From the NCBI GenBank assembly GCA_025093555.1, contig JAIWNF010000026.1, forward strand, positions 1 through 64,000: 64,000 nucleotides of DNA. Direction: 5' to 3'. Below, one piece after another: positions 49,896 to 62,700 of the stretch. The position numbers and the translations under genes are program-made. The first letter of the stretch is position 1; every line of letters starts with the position of its first letter. This stretch comes from Circinella umbellata (Eukaryota; Mucoromycota; Mucoromycetes; Mucorales; Lichtheimiaceae). The notes below the pieces were generated by a model. The model was given only the letters and a program-made list of their open reading frames with translations. It made no database searches and was not told the DNA's origin.

Positions 49896-50716
49896 TTAGT
49901 GAATAAATAAGCTCTGATTTCTTAAATAACTATTACAGTCATTCAATATGGGCTGACTAGCTTTGGAATTATTACGTCTCATTCGACTAGGTAGGGTGTC
50001 ATCAGCACGTTTATCGTGCTCTTTTGCATTTTCGAGTCTTTCTTCTCTTTTGGATTTAGCTGCACGTTCTGCTCCTTCAATTTTATTTTTACCCCATTTA
50101 ATCAATGCTCTGTAATCTCTGCATAGCTGTAACATGTATATGTATATGTTGGTTTTTTTTTTTTTTGGTTTGATTATATAATAGAAAAATAATCAAAATA
50201 AAAAGAAATACGTAGTATAAACACATTATAATATAACATTGAAAAAAAATATAGGTACATACCTAGGAATTATACTGTAGTTTGTTGCTTTTATTACCAG
50301 CAGTAACTCGAGGTAATACTTCTTCAATAGCTGGTGCTTTTAATTTATTCAGCCACATTGCTCGTTGACTTAATGTAGTTTGATGTAAAATAAAAAATGC
50401 GAAGATAACTTTGGGTATACGTATACCTCTGTGTGTCACACCATCTTCTTCGATTTCTCGAGGTATTTTCCCGTGTTTGTATATAAATGGTGAACCTGAT
50501 AGAGATTTTTTGTTGTAGTGTCCATATATATATACTGAATAGCTTGAATGATAAAAAAGGCAAATAATGTTTTCTTTTTTTTTTTTTTGATGAAGTTATA
50601 CTTAAAAATAAACAGGAGATGATTTTATTAGTAATAACACGTGCTGGCATATTGTAGGTCCTCATGAGCATAAAGTCGCTTATTAGTTCTCTGTTCCAAA
50701 CCAAAACTTTATACAT
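49896..50716 (-). CDS. Possible small spliced gene, unknown product
   Basis: A tentative model in coding order: exon about 50652-50716 or longer (start ATG at 50716), exon 50276-50495, exon 49896-50118. The join LQ|DYRALIKWGKN uses donor CTACA|GTATAA and acceptor TATGCAG|AGATTAC and removes an in-frame TAG. The predicted C-terminal part is a basic, charged helix (RAAKSKREERLENAKEHDKR). The middle exon reads SPFIYKHGKIPREIEEDG and RAMWLNKLKAPAIEEVLPR, which looks protein-like. The boundary of the first exon is uncertain, and the product matches no family I recognise. It lies downstream of, and on the same strand as, the Smr gene. Confidence 0.4.
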
Positions 50717-51266
50717 TTTCGCTCTTTTCTAGTCAGTTGTAATATGTACTCCTTTACGTATTCAATATATTTTATTCATTTTCTTGAAGTTACATATTAT
50801 AGCTTTCTTATTATCATTATTACCATTTGTACTATAGATATAAATGTTACTCCAAAACATAAGTATCATTAATTTTCTTGGTTAGGCTGGTGTTCATTGA
50901 ACCGAGGTTTAGGGCACAAGAATGTTTGCAACACCAAAAGCAAACTTCATTAATTTTATAGAGTACTAGCGATAATACCAATATACAGTTAAATTTTCTT
51001 ATTTTAGCAACTAACTAGTCTATGTATATTCAGATTTCATCAACACTTGATGTAAGACCCATTTAAATGGAATATTCATGAATATGTATGTAAATATAAT
51101 TCCATATTAATGCAATATTGCTTTGTCAATTACCACTATTATAAACGTGCATATGGCGCTCTGATATATAGCTTCTTTTATTGATTACGTATATAAAGAC
51201 TGCTTTGCCAAAAACACTGGATTGTGAATACATATATATGGTTTTATTATTATTTTATTTTTTTAC
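50717..51266. other. Intergenic region, no gene seen
   Basis: AT-rich spacer between the tentative gene above and the 3' end of the Smr-domain gene. No supported coding or RNA feature. Confidence 0.5.
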
Positions 51267-54200
51267 TCATATCATTTTGAATTTACAATAGACACATGTC
51301 GATGTTGAGGTATTATTGTTAGGAATGTATAAATGAGGGCATAAATAAACGGCAAACACACCACCTTTGTCATCCCCAAGTACACTTGTTTCTTCACATC
51401 GATACAGACTATTCAAGAATTCACGGATCGCCGGCCTTAATTTTCGTTCTGATATCTTGTCGCTATCCATATTAGCTGTAACACTTTGACGAGAATGATG
51501 ACCTGTTCCTGTTACAACGTATACAATGCCTCGATGGTTTTTTAGCTCTTGAAACCAACGAACGATACTTGCTTTTGCTTCATCCACATGCATCCCATGA
51601 AGATCTATAAATAGTGCATCTTGTTGATTTCGTTGCTCAAATATCCGTTGACTAGCTCTTGTATGAAGTTCATGCATTCGTTCACGATAATAATGACCTT
51701 TGTCTGAATAGAACTTGGCATTCTTCCAATCTTTTTGATGATAATACCCTTGTGAAAGTTGAAAGTATTTGTCCATTTGAAATCCGTATTCTTTTGCCTG
51801 TCTCCTCTGATTTAGAATAGTAATAGCATTAATATTAATAATATATATATTTATGTATATATATAAGCCCGTTGTTTGTTTGCTCTTTATTTGTATTCAA
51901 ATAAATATAAAACTAGGTGGCGGATGAAAACAAAAAAAAATTGCTGCATTCGACACATTTTTTTTTTCGTTATCATGACATCTCCTGCTATTGAATTTAC
52001 CTCTTTTTGATAAAGGTGAGTTAATGGGTCGCCAGTTTCTACCCAAGGAATTACAGCAGGCCGTCCCAATTGCTGTTCTAATCGATCGAATTTTGAAAAA
52101 GAGTTGTTTTTAATACCCATGAGTCCACTTGCGTTTAAATACATTAAATGTTTTTTTTCAGAGTTTCGTCTTGCAATTTCCGCATAAGGAGTAGCAACAG
52201 TATTAGGGGCCTCTGCAGGCTTAGCATCTGCTTCACTTTCACCATTATTGCACTCTTGCCCTAAATAATTTCCACTGTAGTAAACATTTTTAGAAAACAG
52301 CCAAAAACATTGTGAGTAGTTTGGTCATCACTTCTGATATATTTTACTACTTACGAATTAGGTACAGTGTCCGAAATCTGGGAAGGGGACGAGACCAATT
52401 GTAGCGCGTTTGTGTTATCCCAGGACTTTGTATTATCACACGATGTATGTAAGTTTTTTTTTGTGGGTTTGTTATATGTTAATATCAAGATAATATATCT
52501 TCTTTATTTTAACAATTTATATAAGTTTACCTTTTTCGTATCAGGCTCCAATTTTAGCTCGTTTACTTTGCAACCTTCTATTTTGAACTTTTCAGATTTC
52601 ATATTACTACTACTACCACTATTATCACTGTCATCATTATTGTTGATTATACTTGTTAGTCGTAATCCATCCGATGATTTAATAGTATTATTTTCTTGCT
52701 TTTTCTGGATCTTGTTGCTGGGTGCACATTGCAATGGACTAGTTGCTTTTCGTTTCGCAACATCTCCTACTATTGTATAATTACGAGTGTTTCGTTTAAC
52801 GATGGCTGCATAATTTAGTTCGTGGGTGTTGTTACTATTGTTTGTTATTGTTATCGTTGGGACCTCGTCTGCATGTGGTGTAACTGTTTGAATTTTTAGA
52901 GAGTGGTGTGTTATAGAATCGACTTGTTCCTGACCTACACCAGGTTCCGAATCATTTATCATATGTTTCATATATTGTTGCTTTTGTTTATGTTGGCATA
53001 AATTGTTATTTGTATTATCAATAATATTTGTCGTCGTAATTCTTTGAATATGAGAAGGAGGAAAATGAATGTCATTATCATGCATAATAGTTTTTTCATA
53101 ACATAATTTTTTATTCGATTGTTGATTCAGATTTGAATTATATGTTTGTTGTCGATGCTGTTGTTGTTCTTTAGTACCATTATTAATTGTGTTGTTTTTG
53201 TTGTCGTAAGCATAGTTATTATTATTATTATTATTATTCGGTGCATTGTTGATTTTGGGTAAAGAGTGTCTCTTTGAAATAATATTTCTTTTTACGACTG
53301 AAGCATAATCAATGGGTGGATTTTGTAGTGAATTATTATTATTGTTTATTGTTCCTGAAGGAAGCGCTCCTTGTGTTTCACGTTTCGGTAGTTCCGGAAA
53401 TTCATCACCGAATGTCAATACCGAAATCTCGTTTGTGTTAATACTAGCATGGCTATTATGCATCAAAAAGTTAAAATTACACATATAGTTTTCTTTTCTT
53501 TATTTTTTTTTCACTTGCCTACAGCGATTTAGATCTTGATTGGCATTCAGTTCTGGTATATTTCCATTATATGATGCATAGTATGGGTCCCTGAAAGGTA
53601 TTGTTATATAATAATAATCAGATGCTGTGAGCTATAGACTACCGCATAATGTATACAAATAAAATTTTGATCTTCTCACCAAATACGGACACGTTGTCGT
53701 GTAACCTCATTTAAGCGTTTTGTGACCAACTTTGCATGTCTTGTGTCTGGCATGTCGGAAAAAAGATCATAGTAATAATGACCACGCCTCTCTCGGCTTT
53801 CTGTTCCAGAAAATAAGCTTTTAGAAGTAGTTGGAATAGATTTTCTATGTTTGTTTTCAATGTTATGATCATGTTGAGTACTGTTTTTATAATTTATTGT
53901 CGAAGTTTCTTCTTTTCCTTCTTCTACTGCTTCTTCTTTTATAATAGCTGCTGATGATAATGTATGATATGATGAAGATGAGCAAACAGTTTCGAGCTCA
54001 TCTATTTGATGTTGTACAGCTCTCTCTGCGTCGGAGACAAAATGTTCGCTGTCGCCTATGTAGTAGTGGTCCTGATCAGCGTGATTGTCTTGCTGATCGC
54101 TATCGTTGTGATAGTAGTAGTAGTTCAAGTAAGGAATATAGCCATACTTTTCAATCTGCTTCGGATCTGTTATTATATTATTATGTGGAAGATGATCAGC

Positions 54201-54650
54201 ATAATCATCATCATTGTCCTCATCGTACTCGTAGTTGTTGTTGTCATCTTTTTTTGGTTCAGATCTATGTTGTTGAATTTCCTCATTTTCATTGTCTAAA
54301 TACCCAAATGACATATAAGGATCGAGTAACAGCGAAGACGACGATGCTGTGGTATTATTTTTAGCTGTGACAGTATTCTCGATTGCATTTTTTATAATAT
54401 TTGCGGCTTGTTGTTCAGCAGCTTCCATAATGTCATTATCAATTTTACCATTTGTGAATAAATGGTTAAAATATTCAAATTCGTTTTCATTGACCATTGT
54501 TGCCATGAAAGTAGCAATTTGAGCATGATGCTGAGATGATGCTACAATCTGTAATATTTGAGCTAACATTGGATGAGGTGGATGGTCGAATGGATCATGT
54601 CGAAAATAATTGGGTGCGACAACTGGATAACCCACAAGCGCGAACGCCAT
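51267..54650 (-). CDS. Smr-domain protein, copy A (DUF1771-Smr, no CCCH fingers)
   Basis: Six exons in coding order: 53680-54650, 53519-53590, 52531-53452, 52355-52425, 52001-52274 and 51267-51806, giving 949 residues. The C-terminus has a DUF1771 helix pair (QGYYHQKDWKNAKFYSDKGHYYRERMHELHTRA) followed by an Smr domain with IDLHGMHVDEA, VTGTGHHS and GGVFAVYL. Smr domains in the Cue2/N4BP2 group cleave mRNA on stalled ribosomes (family knowledge). Upstream lies IPWVETGD, shared with copy B. The long N-terminus is Asn/Asp/Gln-rich, without CUE or CCCH motifs that I can find. It carries three [YF]Axx[VI]xxRN motifs (DYASVVKRN, NYAAIVKRN, YAEIARRN) and DEFPELP. Relative to copy B, the Smr core has about ten extra residues after GTGHHS. 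Intron 2 (53453-53518) is GC-AG (TGTAG|GCAAGT). Confidence 0.85.
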
Positions 54651-56470
54651 GCGGGATATACAATGTTATGCGGGGAAAAAAAAGAGAATAAAAGGGAGAT
54701 ATGATATGGAAAGAACAATTAAAGAAAAAAAAGAGAGGAAGAGAGAGGAAGAAAAAGACTGTACATCTAGTAGTTTTAAATCCAAAAAAAAAATAGAAGA
54801 AAAAAAGGAAAGGATCTTCATACATAAAAGAAGCTATTGGTGTTATTTCCTGTAACGCCCTCTATTCACGTCTGTCCTTGCTTATATGATTCCGCACTTT
54901 TTTTTGGCGTGACTTTATTGTCGATTATTACCTCCATAGGGTTATTTCCACGAGGATATATTGTATTTTCATGGTCTTTTTTTTTACTTCCGGCTTTTCT
55001 ACCTTTTTGTCTATCAACATCGTCTAGTTTAATTTTAATTGAAACGGTAAATGGCTTTATTATTTGTTTCGAAACTAGTTTTTTAATGCTCCTGCTTCTT
55101 CACCCCACAATTGATTTTCAGGCACATTCAAATCGAAAAAGAAATTGCTCGTAAATTTTATGTTGCTTTTTTTTTCGTCGTCATGGTTTCATGTTGATTC
55201 AGTTAGTATTGTAAAATTCTTTTATAACATTGTTGGCAATTGAATAGCTATTTTGTTGCCAATAATATTTTGAAGCATGTGCTACGTATAGGCCACCCAT
55301 CAATTTATCCTGGGTATTCTAATATTACAACATGTATCATATCATAGAAGAGGAGCAAAAGAGAAGCTAAAACAAACTCAACTACATATTCATGCTGTTT
55401 AATGTTGTATCATATACAAGTTTGGATGTGTGTGAAAGATATAGGTTTTTATTTTGACAGGTTACATGCAATATATTTGAGTAAAAAGTTGAAAAATGCC
55501 TTAATTCTTCTGCTTTTTTGCGATATAGGTATTTTGACTACCCTCCAAAAAAAATCTATTAAGGGATATCATTTAGTATACCTGCTGATCAATCTTTATC
55601 TCACTTCTCCTCTCGAGCTCTTTTATTGGATGGCGTTTGCTTCTATTGAATACTTTTTTTAATTCCTAATGTTGTCTATATACGGCAAACATAATACTAT
55701 GAGCGGAACTGTTTCCGGCATTGTGGCAACACATGTATCACACTAATTTATCTAAATCGAGACATCTATAAGGAACACAAGAAAGTAATTATCTTTTTCA
55801 ATGACGTTTTTCGGCAGTTTACCTGTATGAATAGTACCACTCCACCTCGAGTTTCTCTGAGTTGAAATCAGCAGTCTATACAATATTCATAACCGTAATT
55901 GCACATATTAGACAATCATATAAAAAATAGATGTTTTTACCTAACTTTAATAATGAAAACAGCGTCGTAGAAACTAATGATAGAAAAATATATAATTCTC
56001 AACTTTATAAAGAAGTAGATAATATTTTCTTTCTCGATTAATGTTAAATTCTTTCAGCATGTCATAACAGCCAGTATTAAATTATATTTCAGTATCTTTT
56101 AAGGGTTACGTGTCAGTATAAATATCATTTCATCCAGCAGAGTAGTTTCAGCTAAACCCTTGTTTCTTTGCTGATAATCTCTCTTGAAATTTAACAGAAT
56201 AAATACCAATAGATTTGTATCGTATTTCCTGTTGTTCTTATTCATATGAATGTAGAACGATTCTGTACTACTATGACAGCTCGAAAAAATGTGTTCTTCA
56301 CTTTTTGTTATTAGTCTAGGTATCTTTTTGAATAAAGGGGTTAAATTCCGAATGCAAAGTATACAAAACTTTGCAAAGTATACAAAACTTTTTCCTCTCT
56401 CTCCTTTTTTCTCTTTTTCATGACAACATAATACTGTTTTTATTAATATCATTGTTTCTGTTATTCAATA
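54651..56470. other. Spacer between tandem Smr genes
   Basis: About 1.8 kb. The part next to copy A (54660-54820) is purine-rich on the plus strand, so the presumed leader/promoter is pyrimidine-rich on the coding strand. Frames at 54837-55154, 55402-55662 and 56099-56452 lack motifs. A direct repeat CAAAGTATACAAAACTTT occurs twice at about 56354-56392. Confidence 0.5.
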
Positions 56471-59158
56471 TCATGATCGCTGCTGATGATAAAGTGTAAG
56501 ATCCACCGCAAAGATCCCACCCTTATTATCACCAACCATATTTGTTTCTGCAAAACGGTAACCTTGCTCACGTAAAAATTCATCCACACTAGGTTTCAGT
56601 TTACTATTTTTACTACTATGAGCACCTGAATGATGCCCTGTTCCTGTAATAATATAAACAACTCCTTGATAGCTATTTTTAAGATTGTCCAATCGTTCTT
56701 CAATCATATCCAAAGCTTCATCTGTATGAAGGCCATGTAAATCAATAAAAGCTTCATGTTGATTTCTTTGTTCAAATATACGTCGACTTGCTTCGGTGTG
56801 CATCTCCTGCATCAGTCTGTTATAATACTTGGCTTCATTTGAATAAGCTTTGGCTTTGGCACCATCTCCTTGAAGATAAAATGCTGTTGCACGACTAAAG
56901 AATCGATTCCGCAACGTTCCATATTGGATTGCTTGTTCTCGCTATAATATAAATGTATTTAAATATGATTCATTTAACTGATCCAATCCTCCCTCCCACC
57001 CATTCTCTTGAAGCCATTGTAACTCTTATGAATCCTTCATTACCTGCTTCAGATATTCTGTGTTTAATGTACTGCCAGTTACCAACCACGGAATATTGAC
57101 AGGTTTTTTCAATCGTTGCATGATTCGAGATTCGGACATCAAAGAAATCCCCTTTTTTTTAGTAGTGCTACTGATTGATTTAGAGTTATTTTGTGCCTTC
57201 CGTTTAGCTACTTCAGCGAAGTTGACAGATTTTGTGCATTTCGATATATCAGAAGAAGAAGTAGATGGCGATGCAGTAGCACGCATTTTTGTAGATGCGG
57301 CAAGAGATGGGAAATCGTCATCCTCAAGATGTTTTTTCTCCACAAGGACAGATGTCTTTGAAGATGGTAATATATTGTTATCAGTAGAAGTCGAAGCGAT
57401 AAATGTTTTTTTCATTGTTAATGGTGTTGCCTTTGTTGTAGATTTTTGTCGGCTTTGTAGACCTGGGTATTCAGATTCATCAAATCGAGCAGGCTTGGTA
57501 ACAGGTTGATTTTTTTGAATGTTCATTTTGTTTGCGACTTCATTTACATCAATATGATGGGAAAATTCACAATAATCACCTTTTAAACATGAACCTTGTA
57601 GCCTATATATAAATATATAATAAGAAATGTTGTTCACTCTTCACAATTTATGATGCAGAGGAGAATGGAATATAGGGATAAATCGAAATCTCCTTGTATC
57701 TTTTCTCCTTGTCCCTTTACCCAGTTATATATATTATAGGTAGCAAAAAGAAAAACATCATACCAGAATTTACACACTTTAACTTGAAGATCATGAGCAA
57801 ACCAACAATCGTTTCGATAACATTCTCCAGCAAGAAAATGACGACACACTTGCCTTTTTTTTGGCTGAGCTGATGATGAAACGTATTGTTGCTGTTGTTG
57901 TGGTGATGTCAATACTGTTTGTTGTTGCTTTCTGTCAAATAAAGATTCTGTTGTTTTATCCAAATCATATCCATTTTCCTCCAGAGTCGATGTTAATTCC
58001 GCTTCACTTAAGTCAGTAAATATGGATTCAAGCATTTGTATTGCTGACATGTCTTCACCAATATTTTCCACTTGTGATTCTTCAATAGATGGATCGGTTA
58101 ATGATAACTTGCTCATATCTTGAATCGTATCTGTATCAATTAATGATCCATGATAATATTGAAGAGTCGGATCAAATTCTTTTTCATCTTCTTGTGAATA
58201 AGGTTCAAAACGGTCCCACCACTCTTCACGACTATTATTATACGAATTACTGTTGTTCTTATTATTATTGTTATCGCTTTCCCAAATGTTCTTCACTGTT
58301 GATTCTAACCCCGATTTCCATGATGTATTACTGCCATTCCATGGACTTAATACGGTCGCTGTAGTTGTGGTTGGTATAACGGTGTTGATACCTATAGGTG
58401 TAGTAGTAGAGTTGGTAACAGAGGGAGTAGTTGCAGTAATGGGTAAATGAGATGGACTAGCGTGAATAGTTGAGGAAGAAGGGGTAGTAGAATTATCATC
58501 GGCATCAAAATCATCCAATAATTGTGCATTTAGGAGATGATTACTGAGCACAACATCGTCATCATCGTCCTCGTTAATATCAATATCATAATGGTGACTT
58601 TGTTTATTATAATCATTGTTGTCACTTTGACTGTTACTATCATTTTGTGCATTAAATGGATCAAATCGAGTAGCTGATTGTTGTGGGACAAATGTTGGAG
58701 CACCAGCGTCCAATATCGTGGGATGACGCTTGGGTAATGGAGATGCAGGGGGTTTTAACTTCAAAGAAGGATTAGGAGAAGTTATCGAAGGTGAGTTACC
58801 AAATAGCTATAATAATACCGCAATGAGGATATTATTTTTATTTTTTAAAAAATTGGTTAAATCTAAAAGATTTGAATGAATTTTTTAGCGACTTATTTCA
58901 GCTTCGATCTTACTTGAAACGTTCTTGTATGATCTATGTGAGTTGGATCATCATTCTTTGAATCGCAAGGTGGTCTATTCCAGAAAATAAAGAGTGATAA
59001 TAATAATAAGATCCAGCTCAATTTTTTTTTTTTTTCAAAAAAAGAAACCTAATGAAAAATAATATAAAAAAAAATAGCAGTGTGCTTCTCGAAACTTACG
59101 TTTGTAATGGCGAAAACGCTAAATTCCACTTTACATCAAATCCAGTGGGATTAGACAT
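56471..59158 (-). CDS. CUE-CCCH-Smr protein, copy B (Cue2-like)
   Basis: Five exons in coding order: 59100-59158, 58914-58974, 57764-58806, 57044-57602 and 56471-56941, giving 730 residues. Domain order: a disordered N-terminus, a CUE-like ubiquitin-binding helix bundle (IQMLESIFTDLSEAELTSTL, then GYDLDKTTESL) at about residues 285-325, and two CCCH zinc fingers (CRHFLAGECYRNDCWFAH, then CKFWLQGSCLKGDYCEFSH, the second split by an intron at W). Next come motifs DESEYPGL, DDFPSLA and FAEVAKRK, then IPWLVTG, a DUF1771 helix pair, and Smr with IDLHGLHTDEA, ITGTGHHSG and GGIFAVDL. By family, this is a candidate ribosome-associated endonuclease of no-go decay, with CUE for ubiquitin and CCCH for RNA. 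It is a paralogue of the gene next to it on the same strand. Confidence 0.88.
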
Positions 59159-59535
59159 TCAGTAAAAAAAAAAGTAAAAAATAGTAATAGAGGAAGAGAT
59201 AAAAGCTATTTAGAAAACTCGTGTATATATGCAACTGTAAAAAAAAGTTCGGAAATTCAAATTATGCTTATTATAAAAAATATAGAGATATATTTATATG
59301 TAAATATATATTTATATATACAAGTGATGCTAATAATGATAATAATAGTAATAATAAACAACTATGTACAATTAAGTGGAAGAAAGAGGTGAATAAAAAA
59401 AATGTAATAATATTGCTGTTGTTGTTTTTTAAGCTCTTGAGAGAATTAGAAAAAGAAAGGAAGAACGAGATAGGACACTAGAAGTCATAGCAGTCAAATT
59501 TTTGTTGTACGTATATTTCTTCTTTCTTCATTTAA

Positions 59536-59784
59536 CTAAAGATGGGCTAAGGCATTCCTTCGTCGCATGGTATAGATAGGTAATTCAATAGTATCACCAA
59601 GAATATCTACCTTTATTGCTCTTGTGGGATTGATCTTCAAACAATGATCGATATATGTTGGTGTTAATTGAGAAGGTAATAATATGGTAGCAACGTCGAG
59701 TTCATCATCGGATGATAGATGGTGATCCAAATGAAGATCTTCATCATTAGAAGACCACGATGCTGAAGAAAATGTAGAGTCCAT
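59536..59784 (-). CDS. Small acidic ORF, possible gene
   Basis: Single-exon frame of 82 residues with an ATG start. The acidic Ser/Asp N-terminus (EDLHLDHHLSSDDELD) is followed by a more ordered half (PTYIDHCLKINPTRAIKVDI, LPIYTMRRRNALAHL). Composition is unlike the surrounding AT-noise ORFs, and the C-terminal half looks folded. No family recognised. It lies about 380 bp from the start of the Smr gene, and its own 5' flank is undescribed DNA. Confidence 0.5.
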   Translation of the reverse strand: MDSTFSSASWSSNDEDLHLDHHLSSDDELDVATILLPSQLTPTYIDHCLKINPTRAIKVDILGDTIELPIYTMRRRNALAHL

Positions 59785-62700
59785 AATTTATAAAAAAAAA
59801 GAGAAGGAAGAAAGCGATAATGATGAAATTAGTCAAAAGGCGAAAAAACCCCCACTCTTATATTAAACTTCATAAATATTCTAAATCAGATCAGAAAAAA
59901 ATATGGCGTTACTTTTTTATAACCTCACGCCATGGCTAACAAACATCACCCCATAAGAGGTAGGCGCTACTTAAACTTTTTTTTTGTTTTTGTTATGCAT
60001 AATGGCATTCGGAAGTTACATATGAGCGTACGCGAGATGATGATCGCGGGTGCTAGGTCCATCTTCTTCAGTGTGATTAATGAATATAAAAAACATTAAT
60101 TTAAACCGATCATTATGTTCACTAGTCAATAAAAGTGCATTATCTTTTTAATATAAAACGGTCAATTTTTTTGTTTATCTTTAAACAAATGCAGTGTCAT
60201 GATTAAAAAATAAATTTATCACGCTACCAATGCATCACAATTATTATGTGCATTATTTTATTTATATCATATAAATCAAAACAAAAGCACGCTTCAGGAA
60301 ATCGATAACGGACAGTCCGAAATGATGACACATAAAAATTATTTCTGTCCTGTTTTTGTTAACACTGAACAAGTGTACAAATGTTGCTCAGGGCCCAGAT
60401 TCGACGGAACGTATTCCACAAAAGATGAAAAAACACTATAAAAACATTATCTATGCATAGTTATTAACGTAGTATCGCCCGCTAAAGATCGCTTCGTCAC
60501 ACCTTCAACAATGATTATCAGGTTGTTCATTGGTAAACATGGTAATAATAATAAGTAGCCCACAAAAAGATAAATTGTACTACAATATCAAAAAAACCCA
60601 CGTTCTTTTTTTTTTGATCCTGACTTCCTACACACGAGCGGGCAATATAATTAAAAAAATGTGGGGCGATTATCATAGGGACCTTTACATGTGACTTAAT
60701 GATTCATATCAACGGTCGAACTTAGCTGATTATCATAGCAACAGTTGGTATAGGTATTATTTTCGTTGTTGTGTTTCTTTCTTACTTTCCATGAGCATAT
60801 TATTATAGCACTATCGATCAATGTAACCAATATATTGAGTTATCACTAATATAGGAAGATCTGTCACAATCTATTCTATTTTAAGTTGGATTGTACCTTT
60901 AATATAACACTCTTGCTTTTTTTCATAACTTGTAGAATCATAATAAAGGTCAAATCTTGTCATAAATTATACACACGTATTATTTTTATACCCATCTATT
61001 CCGGGGCGCCATGGATTATCTCCCTTCAATGGCACGGAGTAATAAAATTTTACCCTATTTTTTTTTGTGGCAGCCCTGGCCCTTTTTTTCAGAAAGCTTC
61101 ACTTGATAATACCTGTCACTTTTTTTGATGGCTAAAAAACAGCTCAACAGAGTATCAGCAAACTCGACTGATAGAAAAAAATACGAGAAATCTGATGGAA
61201 AAGTTGCTGGTTGAAAATCATAGTCAAATACACTTTATCTAACGAAAAACCCGTGGATGTTTCTCGTTCATCAGTCTCCACGATGAACTCCTCGGGATAA
61301 AGAACGGTGGATAATCGTGAAGCCGTTTCAAATAGTTTCATTGATAAAATAAAAAAAACTCTCCGCTGCTTACTGATGATGAGTGCATAAGAAAAGATTG
61401 ATTTATGTACCAAGAATAATAACGCATTATACTTTATTTATAATATAGAACGGTTGCATATATACGAGACATATAGAATAAGTAATAAACAAATATTGAT
61501 AGTCATGTATAACTTTTATGTACATGTTGTCTAAAAAACAAAATAATAATTTCTGATTATTATTTTTGTTCGAATATAAAGTGGGATGTGAAATTACCAA
61601 TAGCCCTGCTACATAATTGGAAAAGAAATATAAACTATCTATGTCACCATGACAGCTATTGCTTAAATCATCACCACAACAAAATCGTATGCTGCTATTT
61701 ACACGTTTCACTTATTTCAACATTTGGAATACTCCAATGAGTTATTCACGTACTACTAAATCTTTTTTGGAATGGATACCACATATATTGTAAGTTTATA
61801 CAATTAACCATCACTTTGACGCATAAAAAAGAAACACAAGAACAGTTATTACATAGTACTATCTCCATGATGAGAGCGGGACCATAATTAAGCACGATCT
61901 GTTTTTAAAAAAAAATGAGGAAACAAAGGAACATCGCAATGCTATAAAATTCAAATCAAGCCATCCAAACAAGGCTAGTAATAAAAAAAGCAAACATTTT
62001 TCTTGGATTCCAGGATGCCATGCAACTTAAAAAGAAGAGAGATATGGAACTTATTTAATGCAAACAGCTTAGTGAATAGAACGCGTCTGTACTGTTTTTG
62101 CTGAACTTACTTTTTTAAAGCATATTGATATTTTGAAGACATTTTTTTTGGATTAAACATCATATAAAATCTTCAATTATCACATTAATTTGTTACGAAT
62201 TTCGGGTAAACTGTTGATAGCTTATTGTTGGTAAGGCAAGAATCTCCAGAAAAAGGTGGACGGTGATTAGAAATATAACGATATAACGATATAATAAGCT
62301 CTCTTTCGTTTTTTTCTTACAGACTATCATCTGTATTTTTTTTATTTATTTTTTCTGAACGATATCATTTATTAATGTTGATCGTTGAATTTTTGAAAAA
62401 AATTACAGTATTTTTTTGTCACTCTCGTTGACCTGGTCGGGAATTTTATAGAATTGTAGACTAGCCTCAAAAAGAAACTTGACAGCTATTGTTATCTAGC
62501 TTTTGCCGAAGCATTCCGTTCTTGATCCGAAAAAAAATAAAAAATAAAAAAAGATATTAATCTGTTACGTTATATACTATAATAATAATCTTATAAATAA
62601 TATTTAATTTATGAGAGTTGGCTGAAATATAATTTCGTGCTGAACGAAAAATAACGAAATTGTTGTGAGGTCTTCAACCACAACTATGTGACCATTAAAG

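Noticed and set aside
53954..54364. Plus-strand hydrophobic and basic ORFs over Smr copy A exon 1
   Set aside because: Antisense shadows of the Asn/Asp/Tyr-rich coding exon.
57060..57509. Plus-strand ORF opposite Smr copy B exon 4
   Set aside because: Opposite-strand shadow; the minus-strand frame has DUF1771/CCCH context and valid splice sites.
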